Part shown: in pieces, positions 42,407-52,330 of the stretch | How the letters are laid out: each line of letters begins with the position of its first letter | How positions within the stretch are numbered: position 1 is the first letter of the stretch | Assembly: GCA_963774415.1 (NCBI GenBank) | Contig: CAVZEU010000004.1 | Location: forward strand, 310,001 to 374,000 | Source of the DNA: SZUA-36 sp963774415 | GTDB taxonomy: Bacteria > Pseudomonadota > Gammaproteobacteria > Xanthomonadales > SZUA-36 | DNA: 64,000 nt | Direction of reading: 5' to 3' | Notes under the pieces: generated by a model | What the model saw: only the letters and a program-made list of their open reading frames with translations | Told to the model about the DNA's origin: nothing | Databases searched by the model: none | Made by a program: the position numbers and the translations under genes

Positions 42407-43297
42407 TCAGATCAGGTCGTTAAGCAAGCGGGGGGAAAGTTCCCGGTGGTGGACCAAAACGTTCTTGTGCTCGGGTCTAAGCGCCTTCGCCAGCATCTCC
42501 GCGATATAGACGGAACGGTGCTGCCCGCCCGTGCAGCCGACGCCGATCGTGACGTAGCTGCGTTGTTCGCTTCTCAGGGCCGGCAGCCAGCGGTTCATGA
42601 AAGCCTCGATGTCGTGGACCATCCTGGCCACGGCCGGGTCTTTCTCCAGCCATTCACGGACGGCTTTGTCGCGGCCGTTGAGCGCTCGCAAATTCGCCTG
42701 CCAGTGCGGGTTCGGGAGCATCCTCGTATCGAAAATGAAATCCACGTCCTGGGGAACGCCCCGCTTGTAGGCAAACGATTGCAGCACGATGGTCAATTCA
42801 TCGCCGTTGCCGCCGACGCAGTCCCAGACCTGGCGTCTGAGCTGGTGAATATTGGCCGTGCTGCTGTCGAGAACCTTGTCGGCTTTCTGACGGATCGGTT
42901 CCAGCAACCGCCTCTCGTTCTCGATGGCATCGGCGAGGATCATTTCGCTGCCGGTCAGAGGGTGGCGTCTGCGCGTCTCGCTGAAGCGCTTGATCAGGAC
43001 GGGCTTGTCAGCGGTGACGAACAGGAGTTTACAGCGAAAGCCATTTTTCCCGAGCCACTGCATCCAGTCCAGTACAACCTGCAGGTCGGATTCGCGCGAG
43101 CGCGCGTCGATCCCCAGCGCGACCTTGCGATAGAGTTTGGGATTAGCGGAAATCTGCGGGCCGAATTCAGGCAGCAGGGCTCCGGGCAAGTTGTCGATAC
43201 AGTAATAACCCAGGTCTTCCAGCGCATTCAGGGCGGTCGATTTGCCACCGCCCGACATACCGCTCACGATAATGATTTCCTGCGCGGACCTGGCCAT
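42407..43297 (-). CDS. rapZ: RNase adapter protein RapZ
   Basis: A 296-residue protein with an N-terminal Walker A motif in VSGMSGGGKSTALNAL and a C-terminal domain carrying DVDFIFDTRMLPNPHW and VTIGVGCTGGQHRSVYIAE. In E. coli RapZ binds the small RNA GlmZ and guides RNase E to it, tuning glucosamine-6-phosphate synthase; in other groups it may bind sugars or nucleotides. Length and motifs are normal. It lies downstream of ptsN in the conserved rpoN cluster, with a 90-base gap, and 161 bases ahead of mgtE; that gap has a TCCTCC/GGAGGA hairpin (42334-42353) that could end transcription. Confidence 0.96.
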   Translation of the reverse strand: MARSAQEIIIVSGMSGGGKSTALNALEDLGYYCIDNLPGALLPEFGPQISANPKLYRKVALGIDARSRESDLQVVLDWMQWLGKNGFRCKLLFVTADKPVLIKRFSETRRRHPLTGSEMILADAIENERRLLEPIRQKADKVLDSSTANIHQLRRQVWDCVGGNGDELTIVLQSFAYKRGVPQDVDFIFDTRMLPNPHWQANLRALNGRDKAVREWLEKDPAVARMVHDIEAFMNRWLPALRSEQRSYVTIGVGCTGGQHRSVYIAEMLAKALRPEHKNVLVHHRELSPRLLNDLI

Positions 43298-43387
43298 GTC
43301 AAACTCTTCGGCTATGCTCAGCCCGCCATGCGCACAGCGCTGCCGCGGCGGGCAGCCGCAACAGCCTGGCGCGGAACAATGTCTTCC

Positions 43388-43843
43388 TCACGCGTGAGAG
43401 CTGGTCAGCAAATGCCATATTTCATTGGCGTCGGCAGCCTCGCGGATTTTTTTCAAGAGTTCCGGATCGCTGAAGCGGTCGGCGATATCCGAGATCAATC
43501 CGCGATGGTCCGTGGTGCAGTTTTGCGGAAATACGAGCGCGAACATCAGGTCAACCGGCTTTCCATCCTCGGCGCCGAAGGGCAGCGGGTTGATCAGCCT
43601 GAGAAACAGGGCTTCGACGTCCTGCGTACTGCTGATGCGGCCGTGGGGAATGGCCACACCGTGCCCCAGCGCGGTACTGCCGAGCTGCTCCCTGGCGCAC
43701 AGGCTTTCGAATATCTCCGCTGCGTCCAGCTGCTTGTTTCTCTTCGCCAGCGCCAGGCTGATCAGTTCGAGGACGCGTTTCTTGCTGTTGATCTTTACGT
43801 TGGCAAGAATGCGCGCCGGGCTGAGCAAATCGCTGTCGAGCAT
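43388..43843 (-). CDS. ptsN: Nitrogen-PTS enzyme IIA (EIIA-Ntr)
   Basis: A 151-residue PTS EIIA of the fructose/mannitol type that acts as a regulator rather than a transporter. The phosphorylated histidine is in STALGHGVAIPHGR, near residue 66 (the last His). PFGAEDGKPVDLMFALVFP and LISDIADRFSDPELLKKI follow as in other PtsN proteins. In relatives it controls potassium uptake, RpoN-dependent genes and polyhydroxyalkanoate metabolism through its phosphorylation state. It lies between hpf and rapZ in the usual order. The phosphate donors PtsP and NPr are not in the window; NPr commonly follows rapZ but is absent here. Confidence 0.96.
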   Translation of the reverse strand: MLDSDLLSPARILANVKINSKKRVLELISLALAKRNKQLDAAEIFESLCAREQLGSTALGHGVAIPHGRISSTQDVEALFLRLINPLPFGAEDGKPVDLMFALVFPQNCTTDHRGLISDIADRFSDPELLKKIREAADANEIWHLLTSSHA

Positions 43844-43882
43844 GGAAGTTTCCCGGGTCTGGGTGAATTGTCTGGATGGCCG

Positions 43883-44215
43883 CTATGGCTGTTCGCCGCC
43901 CGTTTCCAGCGGTTCCGCTTTGGCACGGTGATGGTTGGTAATGCGGTCCTTGTAACGGCGTACCTGGCGGTCGAGCTTGTCCGCCAGTCCGTCGATGGAA
44001 GCGTACATGTCCATGGCGCTCTCATTGGCAAACAGCGTGCGGCCTCCGGCGTTGACGGTGGCTTCGGCTTGATGCTGCAACTTCTCAACATTGAGGATGA
44101 CGTTGATGGACACGACCTGGTCAAAATGGCGTGACAGGCGTTGCAGTTTCTCGGTGACATAGGCACGCAGGGCGGGCGTAAGGTCGACGTGGTGTCCGGT
44201 AATATTGATTTGCAT
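43883..44215 (-). CDS. hpf: Ribosome hibernation promoting factor (short form)
   Basis: A 110-residue ribosome-binding protein with the beta-alpha-beta-beta-beta-alpha pattern of the HPF/YfiA family: MQINITGHHVDLTPALRAYVTEKLQRLSRHF, then QHQAEATVNAGGRTLFANES and MYASIDGLADKLDRQVRRYKD. It holds ribosomes as inactive 100S dimers in stationary phase. Its length is that of the short gammaproteobacterial type. The start is fixed by AAGGAG at 44223-44228, seven bases before the ATG. The position between rpoN and ptsN is conserved. Confidence 0.96.
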   Translation of the reverse strand: MQINITGHHVDLTPALRAYVTEKLQRLSRHFDQVVSINVILNVEKLQHQAEATVNAGGRTLFANESAMDMYASIDGLADKLDRQVRRYKDRITNHHRAKAEPLETGGEQP

Positions 44216-44376
44216 CAACAATCTCCTTGGTAAATGTTGCCCCATAGTACAAATATAGGGCCGCTCGATCGTGCATCAACGGTATGACTTGAGTGAAGCA
44301 CGTATCCTGGCATCATGTTAACGGGACCTACCATCAGTGTAGTTCGCCGCTACATGGTTTTCTATCTGCCCATTGT

Positions 44377-45870
44377 TCAATACACCAAATTACGACGGTA
44401 GTTTCGCCTGCGCTCGCTGGACGAGCCGATACCCAGCGCTTCACGATATTTTGCGACCGTCCTCCGCGCGGCGCAGATGTGCATTTCGCGCAGCAGGCGT
44501 GACAGTTCCTGGTCGCTCAACGGCTGTTCATGGGGTTCCTTCTCGATCATCAGCTGGATGCGGGCCTTGATCGCCGTTGCGCTCACGCGGCCGCCGTCCG
44601 TCGTGCTCACGTGGCTGGAGAAGAAGTACTTCAATTCGAAAATACCCCTCGGGGTCAGCATGTACTTGTGCGTGGTCGCGCGCGAAACGGTGGATTCGTG
44701 CACGCTCACTTCTTCCGCGACGTCCTTGAGCACCAGCGGTTTCATTGCGATTTCACCTTCGTTCAGGAATTCCTTTTGCTGGTCCACGATACACTGCGAA
44801 ACCTTCAGCAGCGTCTGGTTGCGCAGCTCCAGGCTGGAGAGCAGCCAGCGGGCTTCCTGCAGCCGGGCGCGCAGGTACTCTGCATCCTTGCCGCCCGATT
44901 TACGCAGCAGGCTGATGTAGTACTTGTTCAGCTTCAGGTTCGGATTGCTCTCCGGACTGAGGGTGGCGACCCAGTTGTCGCCTTCGCGGCGGACGTAGAC
45001 GTCGGGAACGATGTATTCATCGCGGCGATTGTCATAGCGTGCACCCGGCCGCGGTTCCAGCCCGTGGATCAGCTCCAGCGCCGTCTTCAGTTCTTCGGGC
45101 GAGGCGCCGGTGACCTTGAGCATCGCGGGGAAATCATTGGCCGCGATGAGGTCGAGGTAATCGCGAGCCAGGCGATTGGCGATGGCCGCACCCGGTGTCC
45201 CCGATGGCTGCGCCTGCAATTGCAGGCGTATGCACTCGCCCGTGTCGCGGCTGGCGACCCCGACGGGTTCGAGGCGCTGCACGCGGTGCAGGACGGCCAG
45301 AACTTCGTCTTCCGAGACCAGCAGTTCGGGCAACAGGCTGGCGCCAATTTCATCGATGCTGTCGGCCAGAAAACCATCGTCATCGAGGGCGTAGATGATG
45401 GCCCGGGCAATGGCGGCGTCCTGGTCGCTGAAATGCGCCAGCAGGATTTGCCGCAGCAGGTGTTCGCGCAGGGAATTGCCGCTGGTATCGGCAAACTGGC
45501 GCTCGCCGAAGTCTTCCGACCAGCCGGCATTGTCCGCCCAGGGTTCGTTTTGCGTGGGTTCTTGCCATTCCCCGCTGTCGAAGTCATCGCTGAAATATTC
45601 TTCCCCTTCACCACCTTCCCCTTCACCACCGCTTTCGCGCTCTGACACGTCCGGCCCGGCCGTTTCCCCCGCGGCCGTTTCGCCCGTTTGCAGCGGGTCG
45701 TCGGCCGGCAGCGAATCTTCCTGGTCGAGTAACGGGTTGGCATCCACCAGTTCCTGCACGTAATCGCGCAATTCGATGCGGTTGAGCTGCAGCAGCCGGA
45801 TCGCCTGTTGCAACTGGGGTGCGAGCGCCAGCTTTTGCGACAACCGCAGTTGCAGCGATGGATTAGCCAT
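44377..45870 (-). CDS. rpoN: RNA polymerase sigma-54 factor
   Basis: A 497-residue sigma-54, needed for -24/-12 promoters with AAA+ activators. Region I is Gln- and Leu-rich (LRLSQKLALAPQLQQAIRLLQLNRIEL, 7-33) for activator response; region II is very acidic (about 48-115). The core-binding part is in the middle, and the HTH region (VSVHESTVSRATTHKYM) and the RpoN box ARRTVAKYREAL near 475 are near the C-terminus. The C-terminal tail RRNYRRNLVY is slightly longer than usual. It is followed by hpf-ptsN-rapZ and preceded by lptB, the standard order in this class. No sigma-54 promoter was convincingly found in the window. Confidence 0.97.
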   Translation of the reverse strand: MANPSLQLRLSQKLALAPQLQQAIRLLQLNRIELRDYVQELVDANPLLDQEDSLPADDPLQTGETAAGETAGPDVSERESGGEGEGGEGEEYFSDDFDSGEWQEPTQNEPWADNAGWSEDFGERQFADTSGNSLREHLLRQILLAHFSDQDAAIARAIIYALDDDGFLADSIDEIGASLLPELLVSEDEVLAVLHRVQRLEPVGVASRDTGECIRLQLQAQPSGTPGAAIANRLARDYLDLIAANDFPAMLKVTGASPEELKTALELIHGLEPRPGARYDNRRDEYIVPDVYVRREGDNWVATLSPESNPNLKLNKYYISLLRKSGGKDAEYLRARLQEARWLLSSLELRNQTLLKVSQCIVDQQKEFLNEGEIAMKPLVLKDVAEEVSVHESTVSRATTHKYMLTPRGIFELKYFFSSHVSTTDGGRVSATAIKARIQLMIEKEPHEQPLSDQELSRLLREMHICAARRTVAKYREALGIGSSSERRRNYRRNLVY

Positions 45871-45894
45871 GGGTGGTCTCAGTCGGCATGCCGC

Positions 45895-46614
45895 TCAGAG
45901 CCTGAATTCATTGCCAAGGTAGACTTTGCGGACTTCCTTGTTACTCAGGATTTTTTCCGCATCGCCCTCGGCCAATACCTGGCCCTCGTTGAGGATATAC
46001 GCATGGTCGCAGATCCCCAGGGTTTCGCGCACGTTGTGATCCGTGATCAGTACACCGATATTCTGCGCCGTCAGTTGGGTGACGATTTCCTGGATCTCCT
46101 TCACCGAGATCGGATCGATCCCGGCAAACGGTTCATCTAGCAGTATGAACCTCGGCTTGGCGGCGAGCGCGCGGGCGATTTCCACCCTGCGGCGTTCTCC
46201 CCCCGAAAGCACCTGCCCCATTTGTTTGGCCAAGTGCGCCACACCGAGTTCTTCCATCAGGGTCTGCAGCGTTTCGTTGCGGCCGTCCGTGTCGAGGTCC
46301 TTGCGCAGTTCCAGTATGGCCATGATATTGTCACGCACCGAGAGCTTGCGGAAGACCGAGGCCTCCTGCGGCAGGTAGCCCAGGCCGAGGCTGGAACGGA
46401 TATTGACCGGTTTGTGGGTAATATCGACGTCGTCGATGGTGATGCGGCCCTTCTCGGTCGTTATGAGGCCGACGATCATGTAGAAGCATGTCGTCTTGCC
46501 GGCGCCGTTCGGTCCCAGCAGGCCGACGACCTCACCGGGCTCTACCTGGATATCGACACCGCGGACGACTTCTTTTTTGCGGTAAGTCTTGTGCAGGTTT
46601 TCGGCTTTCAGCAT
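45895..46614 (-). CDS. lptB: LPS export ABC transporter ATP-binding protein LptB
   Basis: A 239-residue ABC ATPase that drives LptFG and so moves LPS from the inner membrane into the LptC-LptA bridge. Walker A is [12 protein letters not shown] near residue 36, the Q-loop [11 protein letters not shown], signature [15 protein letters not shown], Walker [15 protein letters not shown], and switch His in [10 protein letters not shown]. The start at 46614, one base after the lptA stop, matches other LptB proteins; the open frame upstream lies in lptA. It is part of lptC-lptA-lptB and lies 24 bases upstream of rpoN. The LptF/G pair at 27.8-29.9 kb would need this or another LptB. Confidence 0.97.
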   Translation of the reverse strand: MLKAENLHKTYRKKEVVRGVDIQVEPGEVVGLLGPNGAGKTTCFYMIVGLITTEKGRITIDDVDITHKPVNIRSSLGLGYLPQEASVFRKLSVRDNIMAILELRKDLDTDGRNETLQTLMEELGVAHLAKQMGQVLSGGERRRVEIARALAAKPRFILLDEPFAGIDPISVKEIQEIVTQLTAQNIGVLITDHNVRETLGICDHAYILNEGQVLAEGDAEKILSNKEVRKVYLGNEFRL

Positions 46615-46615
46615 C

Positions 46616-47224
46616 TCAGTGGCCACCCTCGTCGCCGGAGCCCTTCGCAGCGTCTGTCGGGGGTGCGTCCGGTTTCCCGCCCTTGGCGGGCTTTTCGGTC
46701 TTCTTGTCCTTTTTCTGGATGAGTTCCGGGTCCAGTTGTATCCGCACCCTGCCGTCCGGATTGTTGTCGCTTGTGCCCTCAAAATGCTGGATGTTCAGGT
46801 CGTAGGTCAAGAGGTCGCCACTGATGCGGTACTGCGGGTGCACGACATTGGCATTGCCCGTGAGCGTGACCAGCCCGGTGGCTACCTGGTAGTCGATGCG
46901 GTTGGCCGTTGCGGTTACACGGCCCTGGCCCTCGATTTCCTGCTCCAGGTAGGCAGGCTTGCCGTGCAGTGTGACTGATTTGACTTTGCCGTCAGCTTTG
47001 TCGACTTCAGCCTCGTCTGCCGTGATATGCAGGCTGCCCTGGCGGATATCGACTTTCCCGCGCAGCGTGGTAATACCGTCGCCCAGAAAACCATCGGTGT
47101 TGTCGGCGTAAACTTCCAGTGGCTTCTCACGGTCAGACTGCAGCGCCAGCGACGGCACGCCGGTCGCAAGCAAAGACAGGCACAGGCAAAGCTGCAGGAC
47201 AGCAATTTTTCTATTCAACTTCAT
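46616..47224 (-). CDS. lptA: LPS periplasmic bridge protein LptA
   Basis: A 202-residue periplasmic protein with a signal peptide ([19 protein letters not shown], cut near 28). The LptA jellyroll is visible in repeated strands: [65 protein letters not shown] and [12 protein letters not shown]. The C-terminal tail (about 165-202) is rich in Lys, Pro and Asp and probably disordered. LptA polymers link LptC with LptD. It overlaps lptC by 14 bases and leaves one base before lptB. A shorter LptA-like paralogue is encoded at 30.0-30.5 kb. Confidence 0.96.
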   Translation of the reverse strand: MKLNRKIAVLQLCLCLSLLATGVPSLALQSDREKPLEVYADNTDGFLGDGITTLRGKVDIRQGSLHITADEAEVDKADGKVKSVTLHGKPAYLEQEIEGQGRVTATANRIDYQVATGLVTLTGNANVVHPQYRISGDLLTYDLNIQHFEGTSDNNPDGRVRIQLDPELIQKKDKKTEKPAKGGKPDAPPTDAAKGSGDEGGH

Positions 47225-47771
47225 AGCGGGCCTTCACGTCATGTTTCAATCTGAATTTACCGCTTTTCAGGTCAAGGTCCATTCCCCGCGCCTGTAAGCG
47301 GTTTTGCCCCTCGGTAATGCTGACGAACTTCATGGTACTCGCCGTTTGTGCATCCACCCGCACCTCGATCTCGCTCGTGTCCATCTGCGCGCGTTTTCCG
47401 GTCGCGATCTCGACACGCTCTACATTAACATGGCCGAAGAGGTGAATGTGCTGACGGTCTTCGGTCATAGTGGCGCGCTCGGCGACCAGCGACCAGTTTG
47501 CATCCGGCTTTTTGAGCGCGATGACAGGCTGCTGTATTGTACCCAGTTTCTCCGCTGGATTGTTTCTCAACTGCGGAGCGCGCAGGTTCAGCAGCGGAGC
47601 ACCCTTGGCGTCGAAGATTTGCAGTTCAAAATTTCGCAGCATGTAGTCGAGGCTGGGGTCCAGGCCGTTCAGCGGCCGCGGCGCGTGCTCCCGGTGCTGG
47701 CGGCTGAGCCAGAAACTGAGCAATGTCAGAAACACGAGGAGGACGACGCCCTGACGTGATTTGCGTGTCAT
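47211..47771 (-). CDS. lptC: LPS export protein LptC
   Basis: A 186-residue bitopic inner-membrane protein that takes LPS from LptBFG and passes it to LptA. It has one N-terminal anchor (VVLLVFLTLLSFWLS), then LDYMLRNFELQIFDAKGAPLLNLRAPQLRNNPAEKLGTIQQPVI, the LptC/YrbK signature, and a jellyroll ending [18 protein letters not shown]. Length is normal. It lies two bases downstream of kdsC and overlaps lptA, so the three lpt genes are likely one operon with the kds genes. Confidence 0.95.
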   Translation of the reverse strand: MTRKSRQGVVLLVFLTLLSFWLSRQHREHAPRPLNGLDPSLDYMLRNFELQIFDAKGAPLLNLRAPQLRNNPAEKLGTIQQPVIALKKPDANWSLVAERATMTEDRQHIHLFGHVNVERVEIATGKRAQMDTSEIEVRVDAQTASTMKFVSITEGQNRLQARGMDLDLKSGKFRLKHDVKARYEVE

Positions 47772-47773
47772 GG

Positions 47774-48310
47774 TTACGCCAGGATTTCATCGAGTACGGA
47801 GCGGTCCCGGCCTTGGGCCGTGAGTATCAGGTTGCATATCTCTCTGACCGCACCGTCACCGCCACGTTGCCGGGTTACCCAGTGCGCGCGCTCCTTGACC
47901 AGCGGTTCGGCGTTGGCCACGGCGACGGCCAGCCCGGCACGCATCAGGATCGGCAAATCGATCCAGTCGTCGCCGGCGTAACAGACCTGTTCGGCATCGA
48001 GACCGGTCGTGGACAGCAACTGCATGAACGCCTCCAGTTTGTTCTCACAGCCCTGGAATAGGTGGCGGACGCCGAGTTGCCGCATGCGGTGGGTAACGGC
48101 CGCCGAGGTTCTGGCGGTGATGACGGCGACCTCGACGCCGCTGCGCTGCAGCATCTTCATGCCGAAGCCGTCGCGTGTGTTAAAGGCCTTCAGTTCGTTG
48201 CCGCCGGAGTCAAAATAGAGTTTGCCGTCGGTGAGAACACCGTCGACGTCGAGCACCAGCAGGCGGATGGCGGCCGCGCGTTCGCGCAATGCGGGGTCGA
48301 TCAGCGGCAT
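47774..48310 (-). CDS. kdsC: 3-deoxy-D-manno-octulosonate 8-phosphate phosphatase KdsC
   Basis: A 178-residue HAD-family phosphatase that turns Kdo-8-phosphate into Kdo for LPS inner core. The nucleophile Asp and general acid Asp are in LLVLDVDGVLTDGKLYF near residue 19; AVITARTSAAVTHRM (motif II) and YAGDDWIDLPILMRAGLAVAVANA (motif IV) follow. There is no cap domain, as in other KdsC. The gene starts right after the kdsD stop (positions 48310/48311), and it is followed by lptC two bases on. Confidence 0.96.
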   Translation of the reverse strand: MPLIDPALRERAAAIRLLVLDVDGVLTDGKLYFDSGGNELKAFNTRDGFGMKMLQRSGVEVAVITARTSAAVTHRMRQLGVRHLFQGCENKLEAFMQLLSTTGLDAEQVCYAGDDWIDLPILMRAGLAVAVANAEPLVKERAHWVTRQRGGDGAVREICNLILTAQGRDRSVLDEILA

Positions 48311-49288
48311 TCAGACGACACCCGCCTGCAGTAAATCATGGAAATTGAGCACGCCGATCAGTTGTGCATCGTCATTGGTTACGAGCAGACCCTGGATTTT
48401 GTGGCGCTGCAGCAATTTTACCGCCTCGGCGGCCAACGCCTCCGGGCCGATGGTTTTGCCGTTACGCGTCATCACCTCTCCGATGGGCGTGGCGTGAGGG
48501 TCGAGGGCAAGTTCCATCGTGCGCCTCAGGTCGCCGTCCGTGTATACACCCAGAACTTTTAACCCGGGGTCGGTCACGGCGACCATGCCGAGCCGCTTCC
48601 TGGTCATTTCCATGATGGCCTCGCTAAGTGTCGCCTCGGTGTCGACAACGGGCATGTCCTCACCACTGTGCATGACGTCGCGCACGTGCAGCAGCAGTTT
48701 CCTGCCAAGTTGGCCGGCCGGGTGGGAACGGGCAAAATCCTCGACGGTAAAACCGCGGCTTTCGAGCAAAGCGACCGCAAGCGCGTCGCCCATGACCAGT
48801 GCCGCCGTGGTGCTGGAAGTGGGGGCCAGGCCGAGCGGGCAGGCCTCGTTTTCGACACCGACATCGATATTGACATCCGCGTGGCGCGCCAGCGTCGAGT
48901 CCGGATTGCCGGTCAGCGTAATGATGCCGACGCCCAGGCGCTTGATGATCGGCAACAGGCGCTTGATTTCGTCGGTTTCACCGGAGTTGGACAACACCAG
49001 TACGACATCCGTGGGCGTAATCATGCCGAGGTCGCCGTGCGACGCCTCGGCCGGGTGGACAAAAAATGCGGGGGTGCCGGTGCTGGCCAGTGTCGCCGCG
49101 ACCTTGCTGCCGATGTGGCCCGATTTGCCGACGCCGGTCACTATGACACGGCCCGAACAGGCGAGCATGAGTTCGCAGGCGCGAACGAATTTGTCGTCAA
49201 TCCGCGATACCAGGTTGGTAACGGCGCTCGCTTCCGTTTGTATTACACCCGTGGCCAGGGCTTTCAGCGCTTCGCAGTCGACGTTCAT
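48311..49288 (-). CDS. kdsD: Arabinose-5-phosphate isomerase KdsD
   Basis: A 325-residue isomerase that converts ribulose-5-phosphate to arabinose-5-phosphate, the first precursor of Kdo. An SIS domain (GRVIVTGVGKSGHIGSKVAATLASTGTPAFFVHPAEASHGDLGMI, VLVLSNSGETDEI) is followed by two CBS domains (from about 205, DVMHSGEDMPVVDTEATLSEAIMEMTRKRLGMVAVTD and VMTRNGKTIGPEALAAEAVKLLQRHKIQGLLVTNDD). His in ASHGDLG and the catalytic stretch match known KdsD. It stands between yrbG and kdsC, as in E. coli. Confidence 0.96.
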   Translation of the reverse strand: MNVDCEALKALATGVIQTEASAVTNLVSRIDDKFVRACELMLACSGRVIVTGVGKSGHIGSKVAATLASTGTPAFFVHPAEASHGDLGMITPTDVVLVLSNSGETDEIKRLLPIIKRLGVGIITLTGNPDSTLARHADVNIDVGVENEACPLGLAPTSSTTAALVMGDALAVALLESRGFTVEDFARSHPAGQLGRKLLLHVRDVMHSGEDMPVVDTEATLSEAIMEMTRKRLGMVAVTDPGLKVLGVYTDGDLRRTMELALDPHATPIGEVMTRNGKTIGPEALAAEAVKLLQRHKIQGLLVTNDDAQLIGVLNFHDLLQAGVV

Positions 49289-49294
49289 GATCGC

Positions 49295-50284
49295 TCAACC
49301 TTTGACCATCAGTTTCACCGGCCCTGAACTCAGCCAAACCATGGTCACATAGACGATGAACATTATCAATAAAATGGTCCCGGAGCGCCGGCCGATACGG
49401 CCGGGGCCGCGGAAATTGGAGGCCATCAGGTAAAGCACCCCGGTCAACAGGAACATGGCGGGAAAGTCACGCGCCAGGATGATGGTGAAGATCTGCACCG
49501 GGTGTATCGCTGCCGCAATGCCCAGCACACCGAGCAAATTGAACATGTTCGAACCGATGATGTTGCCGATGGCGAGGTCGTCTTCGCGCCGCAACGCGGC
49601 CGTGACCGCGGTGGCAAGCTCGGGCAGGCTGGTGCCGAGCGCGACGATGGTCAGACCAATCGTGGTATCGGTGACCCTCAGTATATGGGCAATGGTGGTC
49701 GCACCGTCCACCAGGAACTTCGAACTGACCGGCAGCACCACCAGCCCGATGATCAACCAGGTCAGCGCAATGCCGGACGGCATGTCCTTGGGGATTTCGG
49801 CAGCGAATTCCTCTGCCAGCGGGTCCGATGGCGAGCGGCGCAGGCCGATGTGCACGATCCAGAAAACGATGGCCAGCAACATCATGATCAATATCCAGCC
49901 CTCGAAGCGGCTGTAGGTGCCGTCAAGTGCCATCAGAAAGCAGACCAGCATGATCAGCAACAGCATCGGGTATTCACGCTTCAGTGCGGTGGACTCGAGA
50001 CGCAACGGATAGATCAGGGCGGTTACACCCAGCACCAGCCCCATGTTGGCGATGTTCGACCCGATCGCGTTGCCGACGGCCAGCCCCTCGCTGCCATTGA
50101 GCGAGGCGACCGCGGATACGACCAGTTCCGGCGCCGAGGTGCCGAAGCCGATGATGGTCAGGCCGATAACCAGCGGTGATACGCCGAGGTTGCGCGCTGC
50201 CGCGGATGCGCCGGCGACCAGGCGGTCAGCACCCCACACCAGCAGCAGAAAGCCGGCGATCAACTGGATGCTGGCGATCAGCAT
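49295..50284 (-). CDS. yrbG: Calcium/sodium antiporter, YrbG/CaCA family
   Basis: A 329-residue inner-membrane antiporter with two inverted repeats of five helices. Repeat 1 has LVIGLTIIGFGTSAPELVVSAVASLNGSEGLAVGNAIGSNIANMGLVLG; repeat 2 has TTIGLTIVALGTSLPELATAVTAALRREDDLAIGNIIGSNMFNLLGVLG. These alpha motifs bind Ca2+ and Na+. The ATG at 50284 aligns with the usual start (MLIASIQLIAGFLLLVWGADRLV); GTG 50323 or ATG 50296 would add up to 13 residues. It leads the kdsD-kdsC-lpt run. In E. coli mlaFEDCB lies on the other side of yrbG; here it is replaced by a 190-base gap and then ibaG on the opposite strand. Confidence 0.93.
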   Translation of the reverse strand: MLIASIQLIAGFLLLVWGADRLVAGASAAARNLGVSPLVIGLTIIGFGTSAPELVVSAVASLNGSEGLAVGNAIGSNIANMGLVLGVTALIYPLRLESTALKREYPMLLLIMLVCFLMALDGTYSRFEGWILIMMLLAIVFWIVHIGLRRSPSDPLAEEFAAEIPKDMPSGIALTWLIIGLVVLPVSSKFLVDGATTIAHILRVTDTTIGLTIVALGTSLPELATAVTAALRREDDLAIGNIIGSNMFNLLGVLGIAAAIHPVQIFTIILARDFPAMFLLTGVLYLMASNFRGPGRIGRRSGTILLIMFIVYVTMVWLSSGPVKLMVKG

Positions 50285-50379
50285 GCCGAATGGCATTCCA
50301 GCTTGCGGGAAGGAGATTGGCACGACCCCGCAGTAGTTCTAGCCCGTGTGGCCCGGGAGTTTTTAATGGCGCTGGAATC

Positions 50380-50397
50380 CATTATCATAATCATTCA
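50380..50397. promoter_or_regulatory. Fur-box-like hexamer array in the yrbG-ibaG divergent gap
   Basis: CATTAT-CATAAT-CATTCA: two perfect NATWAT hexamers and one partial hexamer in a row, as in ferric-uptake-regulator sites. It lies 118 bases before ibaG, whose product binds with monothiol glutaredoxins and Fe-S clusters, so iron control would make sense. Chance occurrence in a locally AT-rich stretch is possible. Confidence 0.3.
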
Positions 50398-50514
50398 TCG
50401 TGGTTCAGGTCCATTTGTTCCCCCACGGCCGTCCGGTCAACGTATTTTAGACGTTTTCCTGGTCTGCGAGGCCATGGTTGTGACGCCTTGCCCGAAAATG
50501 AAGGATGTTAGTCT

Positions 50515-52001
<1,487 letters not shown>

Positions 52002-52330
52002 CTTTTAATTCACACCGGCCTTGGGATGTTATGTGTGGCTTGCTGAACCGGGACATCAAACCAGACCGCTCTTGGGCCAGCGGGCTTTTGCTCCCGGGAC
52101 ACGCTCTAGCTATCCATAGTCGCTCGGCATCCGTTCCCGACGGATGCACGGTCCCGGTTGCAAATGCCCGCTGCCCTTGCAGCAGCCGACGCGCTGCTCT
52201 TGCTCTTAAAAAACCCGTTGGGAGATGCCGAAGGCACCCGTAGTGGCCGGCAGGAGTGAGCAGCGATCTTCATTCCAGCGAGGCTCGGCCCTGCAAGTGC
52301 TTGTTCGGTATCCCCGCTTTGCGGTGAAAT
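52002..52330. other. Intergenic region without a recognisable gene
   Basis: This 329-base gap lies between the convergent murA and purN genes. Short frames in it look non-coding. One perfect hairpin is seen, GCATCCG at 52127-52133 pairing with CGGATGC at 52141-52147, and a run of six A at 52208-52213. It may hold terminators for both flanking genes, but no U-rich tail follows the hairpin directly. Nothing else could be assigned. Confidence 0.5.

Noticed and set aside
52031..52243. Short 70-residue plus-strand frame in the murA-purN gap
   Set aside because: It has no ribosome-binding site, and its composition (Ser, Arg, Pro, Cys) is like non-coding GC-rich DNA.
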